A stretch of 64,000 nucleotides of DNA from NCBI GenBank assembly GCA_030549495.1, contig JAUIRK010000268.1, forward strand, positions 117,377 through 181,376. The letters run 5' to 3'. The notes beneath the pieces were generated by a model. That model worked only from the letters and a program-made list of their open reading frames with translations. It made no database searches and was not told the origin of the DNA. Within the stretch, counting starts at the first letter, position 1; every line of letters starts with the position of its first letter. This document shows positions 23,966 through 36,187 of this stretch, one piece after another. The translations under genes and the position numbers were made by a program. This DNA comes from Nectonema munidae (Eukaryota > Nematomorpha > Nectonematoida > Nectonematidae).

Positions 23966-26223
23966 CAAAATCTGATTATTCATATCAATTTGATGTTTCA
24001 TTTTAAAGTATGTGTATATGAAAAGAGCAGAAGAAAAACTTTGTTCGAATTTTAAAATCAAAATCTATCAGGATCAAAAAAATGCCTTGAAATCGTCTGC
24101 TTTATTTTCATTAGATAAGTTCAATCACCAAAAAAAACTTGAATTTTGAAAAAAAATGTTAACTTTTTGAGAGAAATTTCGGAAATCACGATCAAGTGTA
24201 GAATCTGACCGTATTTAAGGCAGGCCTATTTAATAACGTTTTTTCGCAAGGGGCGGATTGTGCCCCTTCCCTAAGGATTTCAAAAATTACTTATTTTTAT
24301 ATTGCTTTTGAAATGGAATATACATATTCTATGCATGCTTGATCTGATGGTGCCCTTTATTTTTGGAAAAAATTGATGAAAAGTGACATAAATATCAATC
24401 AAAAAACAGCACATATCTTTAGATATATTAATGGGCTTTTTATGTTTCAAACACATACACTACACTTTTCAAGTACGCTGAGTCGATTGGTGATACTTAT
24501 TTCCCAGAAAAAGGTGTAGATTACCCAATGAATCTATAAAATTGTCAGTACCTGTTAAAATTTAAATGGAGTGTTCTGTACAACACGCTTTTCCACATTT
24601 TTGGCATTGCTGTTTAATTTTTTTAACTTGGCTTTAAGGCTCTTGTAATTATGTCCAGAAATTGACTTTGTACATTTTTAACATCGCCTGACTGACCCTA
24701 ACCCTTTCCAACAAATTAATATTTTGTGTCAGCGGCATACTATCTGATGAGCCACGAATGATATTTATTTTTCACTTTAGTTTAGTAGAAAGTCCAATAG
24801 TTGGCTTTGCTTTTATATAAGGATAAACTAACGATAGCTCAGCAATGTATAAAATTCTGATGTAAATGTTTTAGGTACAATAATAAAATGGTAAATTGAT
24901 CAAATAAATAGCTGTAGTTGAATAATAAAAAGGTAAATATGTAAAATAAATAGATGTGAACTGATAGATTTTGAGTGATGCAAACACATAGATTTCATGG
25001 TGTGAAAATCAGCCAAGATGAAACATTTATTGGCAAAGATTAAAAAAATATATTAATTTTTATATAACCACATAATGAGTAGAATTATGGAGGCATTTTT
25101 ATGTAAGCTCCATTGTGAACAACTAATAATTCATACAAAGTTATGGAAAGTCTACTCACTCGCCAAACAAGTCTTTTAATGATATAATAAAATATAAAAT
25201 TTTAAAAATTCAAAATTATTTGTTTACCTCCTTGGAAATTACATGGGGGGGGGGGGGGGGTGCGTCCTTGATATATATTCACTATAAGCATAATTTTTTG
25301 AAGTTATAATTTCAAAGGTACTATTTTTGGAGCAAGCATTGCTATTAGTGCTTCTTTAGATTTTCAATTTAATGAAGATCTTTAAAAAGATAAAATATTG
25401 AACACATGACAAACTTTTATCATCTTTTTCTAATCTAAGTTGAATTCATATAAAAAGCTGTCAAAACCCTCGTGTTGATACTGCTCTATAATTCGTCACT
25501 TCTTTTCGTTATCTATTTTATCCTTTTTCATTCCTCTTTTTTGGCATCTCTGGACCAGTCATTTAGCACCCTAGTTTGTTTGTTTTTTCTAGTTAATTAG
25601 TAAACTAAGTTTCTAATGAGCTATTGCTTTGTTAGTTTGATAACATGAAATTTTTTGTTCGTCATTTTATTACCTAATTGTTTATTTTATTTAGAAAGAA
25701 ATTATTTAGTCCATCTGACACCGATGAAAACATGTTTTGAATAAATAGCAGTAGAATAGATTGAAAAAAACATTAAAAAATGTGATTGGTCTTAATAGTG
25801 TTATCTAAATATTGGTTTTTTTATTGTACTTATTATATTATGCCTAAAACATCTATTATTTGTTTATATCTAAAGTGCCTCATGGTAGTTTAATTCTATT
25901 CCTAATGAAATCGAGGTTTTAAACCTCCCGCTCCCCACGTGTTTAAACTATGTTCTATTGTACCTCTGTTTTTTGGATTTTTTGGATCAAGCAGCGCTTT
26001 TGGCTTTCCTATTATTTTGTGTATGTGTGTATCATGTATATAGGAAAGCGCCTATAGGAATTTCAAAATACATTTGGTCTGAAGAATATAATTATTCGAT
26101 GAGTATATATTATATTGTATGATGATTGATGATAAATGCATTAGGTATGATGAGTTTATTTGAAATTAATATGTTGTATGATGAAAGATAAAACTTGTCC
26201 TAGGGAAAAATATGTTTGCTCCA
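23966..26223. other. Spacer with a 16-base G tract, no gene seen
   Basis: AT-rich. A run of 16 G lies at 25245-25260. Short A/T-rich near-repeats (GTAAATTGATCAAATAAATA type) occur at 24885-24960. No open frame with a recognised domain, and no RNA gene. Confidence 0.4.
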
Positions 26224-28156
26224 GTGTATATTAGGGTTATGACATTTTTAAATAACTATACAAAATACAACTTCCTGTGTGGTGAGCAGGTGAACTTTTA
26301 TATGCCCATTCATGATAAAAACATTTCATTGAGTATATATTAAAAAACATCACCCCGGAAGTGGTTTAATGTAATAAAATCATTGTTGAGTGTGCATGTT
26401 ACTTGTTATCTCTTTATAGTCTTTCTTTCTTTGTATTTATTATCATCATTAAAAGTATTCCTTGATTATTTATCTACAAAAAATGTATAACTTAATAAAT
26501 GGTGTTTTTGACATTACAAATGATAAAGGTAATTGACTTTGTAATGAAGATTTTTGGTTGTACAAGCTTCAAATCGAAAGTGAAGGAAAAATTGGATACA
26601 CAACCAACAAAGCTGCCAGCATCAATACAATTCATCCATCAAAAAGAATAAAACACAAAAACAATTCAAACTTATTAATTCAAAATTCTCAATCTGAACT
26701 GAAGGTAGACTCAGATTCTTCTTCAGCGACAAAAGATCCTGATTACTTCGTTGAAAACAAAACAAACTACAAACAATACCAGAAAACAAAGACAGCAATC
26801 GATTTAGTAACTAATTTAAAACTATCAACTACTAAAGCTTCAAAAGTATGTGATTTTTTTCGTCAACATGATAGTACTATCAGAAATCAATCTCAGTCAG
26901 CCATTTATAGAGCAATATCAAAAAAGCCTACAGAATAGAAAAAATGTTAAAAAAAATACCCTCTGCCTCGAAAATTGGTTTTCACTTTGATGGAAAGCGA
27001 ATTTTTGATCAAGAATATCAAGTTCTTGTTTTAAAAAACGAAAAAAAAGAAATCAAATTGAAAGCATTACAGCTTTCAGATGGAAAGTCAAGCACAATTG
27101 TTAAAGAAATTTTAAAATCTATTGATGAATTTAATATATGGGAGAACATAAAAATTATTTCAGCAGATACTACCAATGTCAACACTGGTAATAAAAATGG
27201 TGTCATTTATTGCTTGTCAGCATCATATCCTTGGCAGAGTTCTACGTTTAGTTATGGATCAAGAATTTGGGAACAAAAATAGCTCTCCAAACGTTGATTA
27301 CTTTTTTGTATCTGAAGTATAAGTAAGTATGAACTTTTGAAAGAAAATTTTCGGAATGGGTTGAAAGAACTTGAACAAGTTCAAAAATGGAGAGATGATA
27401 TGAAGTTTTTATATCATTTGGTTCAAGTTTTTATTTATTTCGAAAGTAATAAAGAGTTTCCAAAGATACGTTTTCAAAAAATACCTAATTTAAGCAATGC
27501 AAGATGGAACTCTAGAGCTATAATAGTTTTGCTAGCTTATATTCTTCTACCTGAAAAAAGAGAAAGTTTACTTAAAACATGTCAGTTCATTGCATACAAA
27601 TGGGCAAAATATTGGTTCAGTGATCAAAAATTTAACAAAGACAGCTTTCAAGAGTTGTGTAATAGTTTTTTTTTTGTCAAAAAGCACTCAATACGGTAAA
27701 AAAAGTTTTGGAATCAAGAAAGTTCATTACTGAATGTAGCAAGAACTAATCAATGCGCAGAGCGTGCAATAAAATTCCATCAAGAACTATACTATATTTG
27801 CAAAAAAAAAGGAAAAAATTGGAGCAAGATTTATTTTGTTAAATATTGATTAAATAAATTTTTAAATTTTTTTTATTTATTTGTGTTTAATTTTTTTAAT
27901 GTATTACAAAGTATTAAAATTAAATTCATTTTTGTAAAAATAGTTAAAAACTTTTTTCCTAAAAAACATGACAAATGTTGATGATCTTGAAAAGGAAGGG
28001 AGACTATTGGAATATGGATCATTTTTTTGGCACGCGGGGTGAACTTTTTTAATTATATGGATAAGTTTTTCTTTTTTTCGACTATTTTAAAAAAAAGTTC
28101 ATCTAATTATTATACAGGAAAAGAAAAATAAAAAAAGTCATAACCCTAGTGTATAT
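26224..28156 (+). mobile_element. hAT-like element with 8-bp target duplication
   Basis: The element spans 26232-28148 (1,917 bp). The left end TAGGGTTATGACATTTTT and the right end AAAAAGTCATAACCCTA are inverted. The flanks are identical 8-mers, GTGTATAT (26224-26231 and 28149-28156). Eight bases is the hAT-type duplication. It encodes an unusual broken transposase. A preserved duplication suggests moderate age. Confidence 0.88.
26558..27850 (+). pseudogene. Transposase of the 26.2-kb hAT-like element
   Basis: The N-terminal frame (26558-26938) is lysine- and serine-rich, with a helical part AIDLVTNLKLSTTKASKVCD. The next frame (26944-27282) has IGFHFDGKRIFDQEYQVLVL, then LQLSDGKSSTIVKEILKS, then IISADTTNVNTGNKNGVI, which together place two candidate catalytic Asp residues. 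Then come ARWNSRAIIVLLAYILLP (about 27505-27555) and LLNVARTNQCAERAIKFHQE (about 27730-27785, possibly with the Glu). I recall similar proteins, usually unnamed, from animal genomes, but cannot name the family. At least three frame breaks are present. The total is about 400 residues, short for a hAT transposase. There is no BED finger and no standard hAT dimerisation motif. Confidence 0.65.
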
Positions 28157-28865
28157 AGTATATTTAATGTTATTTCGAGGATAGGCTTGTATATAGGGAA
28201 AACACATTGATATTATTAATCCAACTTCGTGTCTCTGCTCCAAAAAGGGTAGAATAAGTGAATAGGTAAAATTTAAACCATTCTTTAGAACCTCAATTTT
28301 TCTGGGGTTAAATTATTGTTCATGCAAAAAAATTATTGTTGTAATTCTATCTGTATCTAGAATATAAGAAAAAGCTGGAGCAGTTCATTTGTTGATTTCT
28401 TCGCTGTTGAATATGATCTCATTTTCTGGTCAATTATATCTGTTCCTCCCTTTGCGTAGTAATAAAATTTAAAAATTTGTGGCTTCTTTTCATCTAAGGT
28501 TGCTCCTTTGATGGAGGGATGAGATGCTAATAAAAGGACATTAATTTTTGATTTGGTATCAACAACGTAACTACTATGTTACGATAGGTTATTGTTTTCT
28601 CTCTCGTAACAAACTTTATATGAAAAAATTATCACGTAAAGCAATATTCTTGATTTCATGCGGAACACCTCGATGGTTTGTGTTTATCGTGCCAACTACC
28701 GTAATATTCCTTTCAAACAACCATTTTTTTCAATTTTCTGAATTTTGTATTTATTAGACTTGTTTGTCTTCTCAGTAGATTTTCGATATTACTTTTCTTG
28801 TTTTAAGGTTACGTCTTAGAATGAATATTTAAAATCTTTTTTTTTCATTAACGCTATTTCTTTGA
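28157..28865. other. Spacer, nothing recognised
   Basis: AT-rich sequence with a 69-residue open frame (28548-28757) lacking any known motif. Confidence 0.4.
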
Positions 28866-28869
28866 TAAG

Positions 28870-29540
28870 TAATGCACATTTGAGCTATATTTGATCAGAG
28901 GTCGCAATGTAGCTAATTTTAATAAGAGCCCATGCATTTTTGAGCGAGGCAAATATTTTTTATAGCACATAACTATATAAGAACTCCATAATTTAAAACT
29001 TAAAATGTTTATTTAAAAAAAAGCCACATTTGAATAAGAGAGTTCATTTTTGAGCAAGGCGAATATTTTTTATAACACATAACTATATAAGAACTCTATA
29101 TTTAAGCCTAAGATGTGTATACCTATTAATTACTGTAACCAAGCCCGTCGATAAGGGGAATAATTTCATTTCCATGTAATTTTTAGCGTATAACTTAGGG
29201 AATGGAATATCTAATTTATATAAATTTAAAGTTTGTAGAATATTTCTTCCAAAAATTTTAACCTTCAATTTCTATTTAAAATAGCCAAATTTAAATTTAC
29301 GGCTACATACCTGTCAATTCATAGCCCCATGTCCAAAATAAATTTTCAAAAAATTTACTTTACTGATTGAATATATGTGTAGGTAGAATATGAAGATTAT
29401 ATAAGATGATTCCTTGTTTTTCTGTGTTACTAATCAAGCTTGGTAACATTTCATTGCTAAAAATTTTAAAATTTAATTTTAAGCAACAATGCATTTCAGT
29501 AAATTGTAATCAATCCACCTAATCAATTAATTTGATATGA
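28870..29540 (+). repeat. Dispersed repeat, copy A, with an internal 110-bp tandem
   Basis: Matches 56465-56990 in direct orientation. Shared strings include TTTGAGCTATATTTGATCAG, TAGCGTATAACTTAGGGAAT and TGTGTAGGTAGAATATGAAG. Between 28921 and about 29110 copy A has two tandem units of about 110 bp (AATAAGAG, then TTTTTGAGCRAGGC, then CACATAACTATATAAGAACT) that copy B lacks. No coding content. Confidence 0.8.
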
Positions 29541-30059
29541 ACCAGGCTTGTTGACAATTAGTGAGATGAGAGGCTGAGAAATATCTTTTAGCTCCTAATT
29601 AATATTGCATCGGATAGTGGGGGTGTCGGATAAATGAGGTCTGACGGTATTACTAATGAGTCTTTCTTTAGAAGACAAAGACATCTTTAACCTTCGAACA
29701 CCAAATATAAAATCGGTTCAAGTCATGGTATAAAACCTTCATTTTGCTAGAGTATAGCATATCTAATAGACTATACAGATAGACGGTGACCATCCGTTTC
29801 AATAACTGGTAAATGGCAATAAGGAGGGATAAAGACTTAATTACATCTTATGAGTAATCATCTATCATATATGAATGATTTTGTTCCCTTGTTGAGCTTA
29901 AAGAGTTATTCACAAACTTTCTAAAAATTTTCGGCGTAACGGCCTGCCTATAATTTTTTAATAGCTCGGGGTCTCGTTTAAAAAAAATAAATCAACATAT
30001 AAACTACTGTACTAAAAAATTGACACACTTGTGTATTCAAAAATTGTCTGAAGAATCCA
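29541..30059. other. Spacer, nothing recognised
   Basis: No open frame, RNA gene or repeat end could be supported. Confidence 0.35.
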
Positions 30060-30900
30060 AATCTCAATGGATGGATGGCATCTGCTTTGTCTAAATTAGT
30101 TTGTCTAAATTTGGCTCTGTTTTGGGCAATGCAACTCTCATATCATTACTCACTTCCAATCTGTTTCGGGATTTGGTTTCAATGGCAAGTATCATGGATA
30201 ACGCTTGCTCACACTCATATGTAGTGGCAAATCGAGCAGAGCTTTCAGAGCAATCTTTGCAAGCATAAGACTCTCCCATTTCAATCGAAAAATCGCTATG
30301 AGATATTTCAGAAAAACATGTTTTGCACCTCCTCAATCATTAACCAAATCAATAAATTGTTCTTGAATTAAGAAGTATAATAGAGATTATAAACGGGTTT
30401 TTGATAAATGATATTTTTTTCAAATTTTTGTAGATTAAGAAAATAAAGAGAAATTTCTTGGCATGCTACACGGTGTTTTATGGCCTCCAGGGCATTTTTA
30501 TTAATGAAAATCTTATTTTCATCAACAAATATGTTCGAAAATGGAGCAAGATTTTTCTTGTCAAAGAATGCAATTATTCCAGCTTTATTTCAAAAGTTGT
30601 CATTTTTTTATTACAATGGAGTAATCTAATCTCTTTTAATATTTCTTAACTCATCGGGTATGGTTTCATAGCTCGGCGAACTGGGCACCAAAATACCAAT
30701 GTGCTGTAAAAAATTTATCGCTTTGTCGTTTCTCTTACATTTGTTCTATTTCCGAGTTTCCCCAAATAAAAAATTGTTTACCAGGTTCTTGTCATACACA
30801 TATTTTACGTAAACGCAAGGCTGAGATAAGTTTGCAGCATCCATGGTTTCATCAATCTCGGCAGAAAAGTTAAAATCGAATTCCGAATCAATAAAACCAC
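30060..30900 (-). pseudogene. hAT transposase remnant (30-kb)
   Basis: Minus strand. The frame at 30336-30091 ends in TTYECEQALSMILAIETKSR and NDMRVALPKTEPNLDKLI, the hAT C-terminal dimerisation domain of the ZBED5/SCAND3/FAM200-like group. Further upstream on the same strand (about 30890-30760) lies FNFSAEIDETMDAANLSQPC, with the first catalytic Asp. The stretch between is far too short for the full RNase H fold and its insertion, so the middle is deleted. Several frame changes. No terminal inverted repeats were found. Plain DNA-transposon debris. Confidence 0.75.
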
Positions 30901-30959
30901 GTCTGACATGTCATCAGACACCTTTCCTATTAGCTATCTAAAAATCGGTGCTGTTGTGG

Positions 30960-32811
30960 TGGGATTGAGAACTTATAGTGCAAGTATAATCTCAGGTAAT
31001 AATGTGTGATGTGTTTATTGTACAAAAATACTTTTATAATAAAATTTGGAAATTATAAAAAAAAGTTCGCCCCCCCCCCAAATAATTTCGAGGATGTGCC
31101 CCCTGTATGCAGAGTATATACTTGTGAGGTAATTATTTCAATAAAAATTTTAATTTGTATGCATGTTTACTTGAAATCTCAGAATAATTCAAAAGTAATC
31201 CTGAGAGGTAAAAGATAAAAGTATAGGCAAAAGTTCATCGTACTCCAAAAGCAAATAATTATTCAAGAGAATTTTGACAATGAAATTGGACCTGTATTTT
31301 GATGATTTTTACCTAAAATAGTTTGTGTTGAACTCCTGTTGAAAGCTGATTTAGAGAGAGATGAGTGCTAAACTAATGGGAAAATAAAAGTATGTGTTTA
31401 ACATTATATTACTTTCTACAGAAAATAATTTAAAATATTGTGAAGTTTAGAATAGTGACATTAATACCCAAATTCTGTTATATTTTGTCGATAATCATCA
31501 ATTTTTGTGAAAGTTAGTATTTTTCTTAGATTTACAATAAATTATCTGAAGGACTAGAGGAAAACATTGTGAGAGTGAGTATCTCAAAAAATCAAAAATA
31601 AACATAAAAAGGGAGTGGGTGAAAAACCCATTTTCGTCAATTTATATAAGCAAAATAGCTCGTCTGGAATACGGTTAAAAACCGGTCTCAAGCATTTTCT
31701 CAAGAATATCTGCTGACTTTTTTGGAGCCCTCGGACCTTTGGCTAGGAACAGCTGGATTAAATTACACTAATCTGGTTATATCAGGCACATATTTAAAAA
31801 TTTCGATATAAACAAATTTTTGTGCTTTCTTAAAAATAAATTCCACGTTTGGCACTACTATTCGGGTGACTATAAAAGAGAAATGTTTTGATCCTCAATT
31901 CTTTTCGTAAAATTAAAACAGAAAATAAATCTGTAATTTGAGAACTCAATTTTTCTACAAAAAATCAATGTTAACTTTTTATTAAAGTAACATTCATCTA
32001 AACACCTGATTAATGGCGTGCCTATTACCTTCACAAATCAACATCACCAATCATTAAGTTAGGTATTAAGCCTAGGCTCTTTGATGACTAGAATTTATTT
32101 TAGACTAAGTATTTGCTTTCTTTTTCAATTGAATTTTATATATATAAAGCAGACAATTTTCATTTCTTCATACACGCGTATCGATCTCGTCCTCAAAGCG
32201 TTAAACTGTGAATTTGTCAATAAAAGAGTGATAACTCTTCCATATTTTGTTCTTGCGTGCAGTCTTGAACTGCGTTGATATAAAGTTTTGAGTAATAGTC
32301 TATTCAGCTGAAAAAATACTGGATTTGGATTCGCTGGTATTTAGCGCGGTTAACATAGCAACGTCAATTGCAAAAATTCGGCTACAATTTTTGTTTTTTT
32401 CGCGCATAGAAACACATGTGCATGATGGTGTTTAATGACTTTAGATCACATGACTTCAAAATGTTTTTCAATGCAAATAAGGTTTAGACACTTGAAAATT
32501 ATTTCGATATAAAAGATTTTTATTACTTTTTTATGAATAGAAAATTGGCGAAACAAATATTTTATATCACGAAATGCAGTTCTCTGTTCAACATTACATC
32601 AAAACATAAATGCTTATTTATAAAGTAAAATCTTTTCATACTTATCGTGCTAGGAAAAACTGGGCATCCAAATTAATAAGAATTTTTTATATAAGTCAAT
32701 GTTGATGGCATGCAAATAATATAACATGATTCATCTTGCCTTCGATATATCATTCATAACTATATTTTTGATGGTGGTTTGTAATATTGACTTAAAGGTT
32801 TTTTTTTATAG
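30960..32811. other. Region upstream of the cytochrome b561 exons
   Basis: AT-rich. A C run (31071-31079) is the only compositional oddity. The first coding exon and promoter of the b561 gene should lie here or further upstream, but no ATG exon with a matching phase-0 donor could be identified. The small frames at 31006 and 32081 have no recognised domain. Confidence 0.4.
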
Positions 32812-35800
32812 TTTTTAGCCTTCATTGTGTTTCTACTTGTATTGATTTGGGCAAGGAAGTTCAGAGGAGGGTTTGCATGGAGGGATGAACCTTCAAAACA
32901 ATTCAACTACCACCCTCTCTTCATGACTCTATCTCTAATCTTCATAAACTGCATTTGTAACCATTTTTTTCAATTATTTCATTTTTTTATTTTTTTTTAT
33001 TGTTAGCTCTTTTAACATATCGCACTTTTCCACTACTATCTAAATTTAATTTAAAATGGAGTCATGCAATTTTGCAAAGTCTTGCTTTTCTATTTGCTAT
33101 CGTTGGACTCTCCGCTGCTTTTGATAGTCACAATTTTGCGATTCCTCCCATTCCAAACATGTACTCTCTCCATTCTTGGATCGGAATAATCACAGTTATT
33201 CTTTTCGTTGCTCAGGTAAATTAAAGTATAAATAAAGGGGAGTTTGTAAATTTTATTTTTATATCATTGAGAATAATTCCTGATCTTTTTATAGCAGTGT
33301 TTTTCGCAATACAGCAAGTAAATTTACTAATAACTCTTTGGCACCAGTGTGAAATCTGCTTCGCAAGAAACGAAAATCGCCTACTTTGATGGCATGAAAT
33401 TTCATTGAAAAAACAGACGATTAGTCTTAAAAATTCTCGTCCTCAAAGGGATAACCTAATTCGTGAAGGTTTTGCATTAATTATGAAAATTCGGGCCATC
33501 TGATATATATATATATATAAGGGTATAACTAGCTTTTGATTATATCCCGTTTCGCTTTGCAGGTTTATTCAGGCGCCCCTGTCTCACTCTGTATAATGTG
33601 ACTCAAAACTGTACATAGTTTTGAAAGTTTGGACAAACTTTACAGTAATCACCAACAATAAATATTCTCAATTTGAATTGCTTACGTTTTTAAAACAAGC
33701 CCCGATACTCCACAAAAGCTTGTCTTCTATTTTTGACTACTATATTTAAAAACTATCTTTTAACATTTTTACATTTAATTTGCATGTTATTATTCGTTTT
33801 AATCATGTTTAAAACTTAATTGTACTTTAGTTACAAATTATAATTTGGGAGGTATAAATTTCTTGATGTTAAAGAACAAATAAAAATTGCCAAATTTATT
33901 AATGCGCTTTTTAATTTATATACTGTCTTCTTAAAGGATAGAAAGAGTTGTGCGTGTCAAATCTCTTTTTACGCCCACCTGTCTGTCTATTACCACCAGT
34001 TTCAATTCTTCCCAGTTAATCGTGATTTGAGCTTATTCGACCTTTATTAAACGAGGACCTGTTAACAAACCCCATTTTTAATGGTTCGATTAATTGATCT
34101 GTATACAGGTTTGACTACTTCCAATAATAATGTTATGAAGAAAGCAGTATATCACCACAACTAGTTGGGAAATATATATTAATTGTATTATTTTCGAATG
34201 TATATTTAGTTTGAATACAATTACAGATTTTTTTGTTGTAAAGCTTCATTAAATTTTCATTTCAAATTATTTCTGCTTTTCACACAATAATACTTTTATC
34301 AAAAATTTATTGCCTTTGTCTAAATAATTTAAGTGATTTGCTTCTTTGTTTGAGAAATAGTCAAACCTGCATCTAGAGAGCACTTGAGGGAACAATAAAT
34401 AATGGTCTCTCTGAAGGCGTGGTCGCAATGAAGGTCGAATAAGCTCAATCAGGATTAATAACCCGGTTTTTTTCTTGTAGTAAGGAACAAATAAAAACTT
34501 AGATTAGATGCTACCAAGTTTTCAATAGTAGAAAGCGCTATACTTCTGCTCATTTCACAATAATCCTTTAACTACATTTAATATAAAAGCTGTGCAAATT
34601 ATAACTCCTCACCGAAATGATTTTTTATTAAAGCAACATTCAAACGGGTGAAACCCAAAACAGCCTGTTCAAAATAGCTACTATACCAAAGTAGCTAGTG
34701 CCATAATAGCTAGTCTAAAAATAGCTGGTTTTGAAATAGTGTACCAAAACACCAATTCCTATTATTCTTGTAATATTCAAATTACATCATTTGAATGTCT
34801 CACCACAACTTACCTTTTTCTTTTTGCTGTTTACAATCTTTCAGATAACATCATTTGACATTTGAATGTCTCACCTGCTTATTTATCAGGCGAGAGAAAA
34901 ATTAAATTATCATTTATATAGAGAGAAATTAATGGAAGAATTCAAACTAAAACATAGACTCCAAAATGAAGAAATTCAACATTTGAATTTTTACGTGGCA
35001 TTACCTATATTATCAAATATTTAATAAATATACCTAAGATTTTTTAACAAAACCTTGCTTTATGAATTTTAAATAGATTGTATTAATTTTTTAACTTTCT
35101 CTATAAAAATTTTGACGTTGATGTTAGCACACACACACGACCTCTTATTTAATGTTATATAAATTTTAAATAAAGTATATGAGCTTTACTGCTTTTTTAA
35201 ACCTAGAAATAGAAATCCTCTCAACAGTACAGTTTCCCATTATTTTTATAATGAATAGGAATATTTCTGTTGTTAAAACAAATTAATAAAAATAAAATGT
35301 TTTTTATTGTAAAAAACAAATTGTGATCGTGTTCTTCCAAACCTAATTTTTCCTAGTCGAAACAGACGATTATATGACTAAACAGCTAATCCCAAATTAA
35401 CTATTTTGGTATACTAGCTGTTTTGGTCAAGCTATTTCAGAACTAGTTATTTAGTCGTATAATCTTTCAAGCAATATTTTTTTCTCCAGTTGTTGAAAAT
35501 ATTTTATTTTTTTCATATAAGTTCTGAATGTTAAAAATATTATATGCTGGGAAGCTTTACATTTTGCTCTTCAAAAGTAGTTTCTCTAAAATTTCTGTAT
35601 ATAGTGCTTAGATGTAATTTACTTTAAAAGTATTTCTCTGATATCATGAGAACAAAATTAGAATAACATTTCTTGGGAATTTTCATAAATCTGTGCTCAA
35701 TCTAATTCAAAAAGCAAATATAGTTTTCATACAAAAAACCGAAAATAAAAGCCTTGTATAGATTCCTCTTGTGATACGCTTATTTTTTTATAGCTTTTTT

Positions 35801-36187
35801 GTGGATTCTCTTCATTTTTGACGACTTGGATTTCCGTAGATTTGCGTAAACTATATATGCCTTACCACACTTACTTTGGCGTAGTCCTATTCATTATGAG
35901 CATTGCAACGTGTCTTCTAGGCCTCACAGAGAAAGCTATATTTTCAATGAAAAATCCTGGGTATGATTTTGTTATTATGACTTTATTTGTAACAAACTTG
36001 TTTTTCTAAAACCTTTTTACCGGTTTACATAGAATTTTAATACATTTTTAGTTACTCTAGCCTTCCTTCTGAAGCAATTTTGGTGAACATGATTGGTATT
36101 GTTTTACTCATTCTCGGAATCTCAGTTCCGCCTCTTCTTCTCATTGAGTCATACCGGAGAAAACCTCTTTCTGAAGAATTAGGGTGA
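32812..36187 (+). CDS. Cytochrome b561 family protein (5' end not found)
   Basis: A membrane di-haem protein that passes electrons across a membrane, usually from ascorbate to a ferric or oxidised ascorbate acceptor. Exons: 32812-32956, 33007-33215, 35794-35960, 36052-36187 (stop TGA 36185). All introns are GT...AG and the phases match (1, 0, 2). The joined product has about 218 residues and starts inside the first helix (FLAFIVFLLVLIW). Four His expected to bind the haems are present: in NYHPLFM, KWSHAILQ, MYSLHSWIG and MPYHTYFG. The family blocks GGFAW and LLGLTEKAIF are also seen. Six helices fit the family's usual 220-250 residues, so probably only a short N-terminus is missing, on an upstream exon. 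It could be CYB561, CYBRD1 or CYB561A3-like; I cannot choose. The third intron is 2.58 kb and holds transposon debris. No AATAAA lies within 350 bases after the stop. Confidence 0.92.
34017..34465. mobile_element. MITE in the b561 intron
   Basis: Inverted ends about 30 bases long: the left reads TTAATCGTGATTTGAGCTTA (from 34017), and the right is the complement of TTAATCCTGATTGAGCTTAT (ending near 34461), both followed by TTCGACCTT. The length is about 0.45 kb. There is no coding content. The target duplication is not clear. Confidence 0.7.
34661..35460. mobile_element. Fold-back-like element in the b561 intron
   Basis: The left arm (34661-34750) has about five degenerate 15-17-base units built on AAAATAGCTA/AAAGTAGCTAG. 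The right arm (35395-35460) has about four units of the complementary type (CTATTTTGGTATACTAGCTG). The arms would pair over about 60 bases. Tandem repeats inside inverted arms are typical of fold-back elements. There is no coding content between the arms. Confidence 0.6.

Larger units (their letters stand above)
33216..35793 (+). other. Third seen intron of the b561 gene
   Basis: A 2,578-bp intron with GTAAAT at the 5' end and TTTTTTTATAG at the 3' end. It holds a (TA)8 run near 33505, a MITE at 34017-34465 and a fold-back element at 34661-35460. The other introns are 50 and 91 bp, so insertions have probably enlarged this one. Confidence 0.85.

Noticed and set aside
33503-33520. (TA)n run in the b561 intron
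   Set aside because: Simple microsatellite, expected in AT-rich introns.
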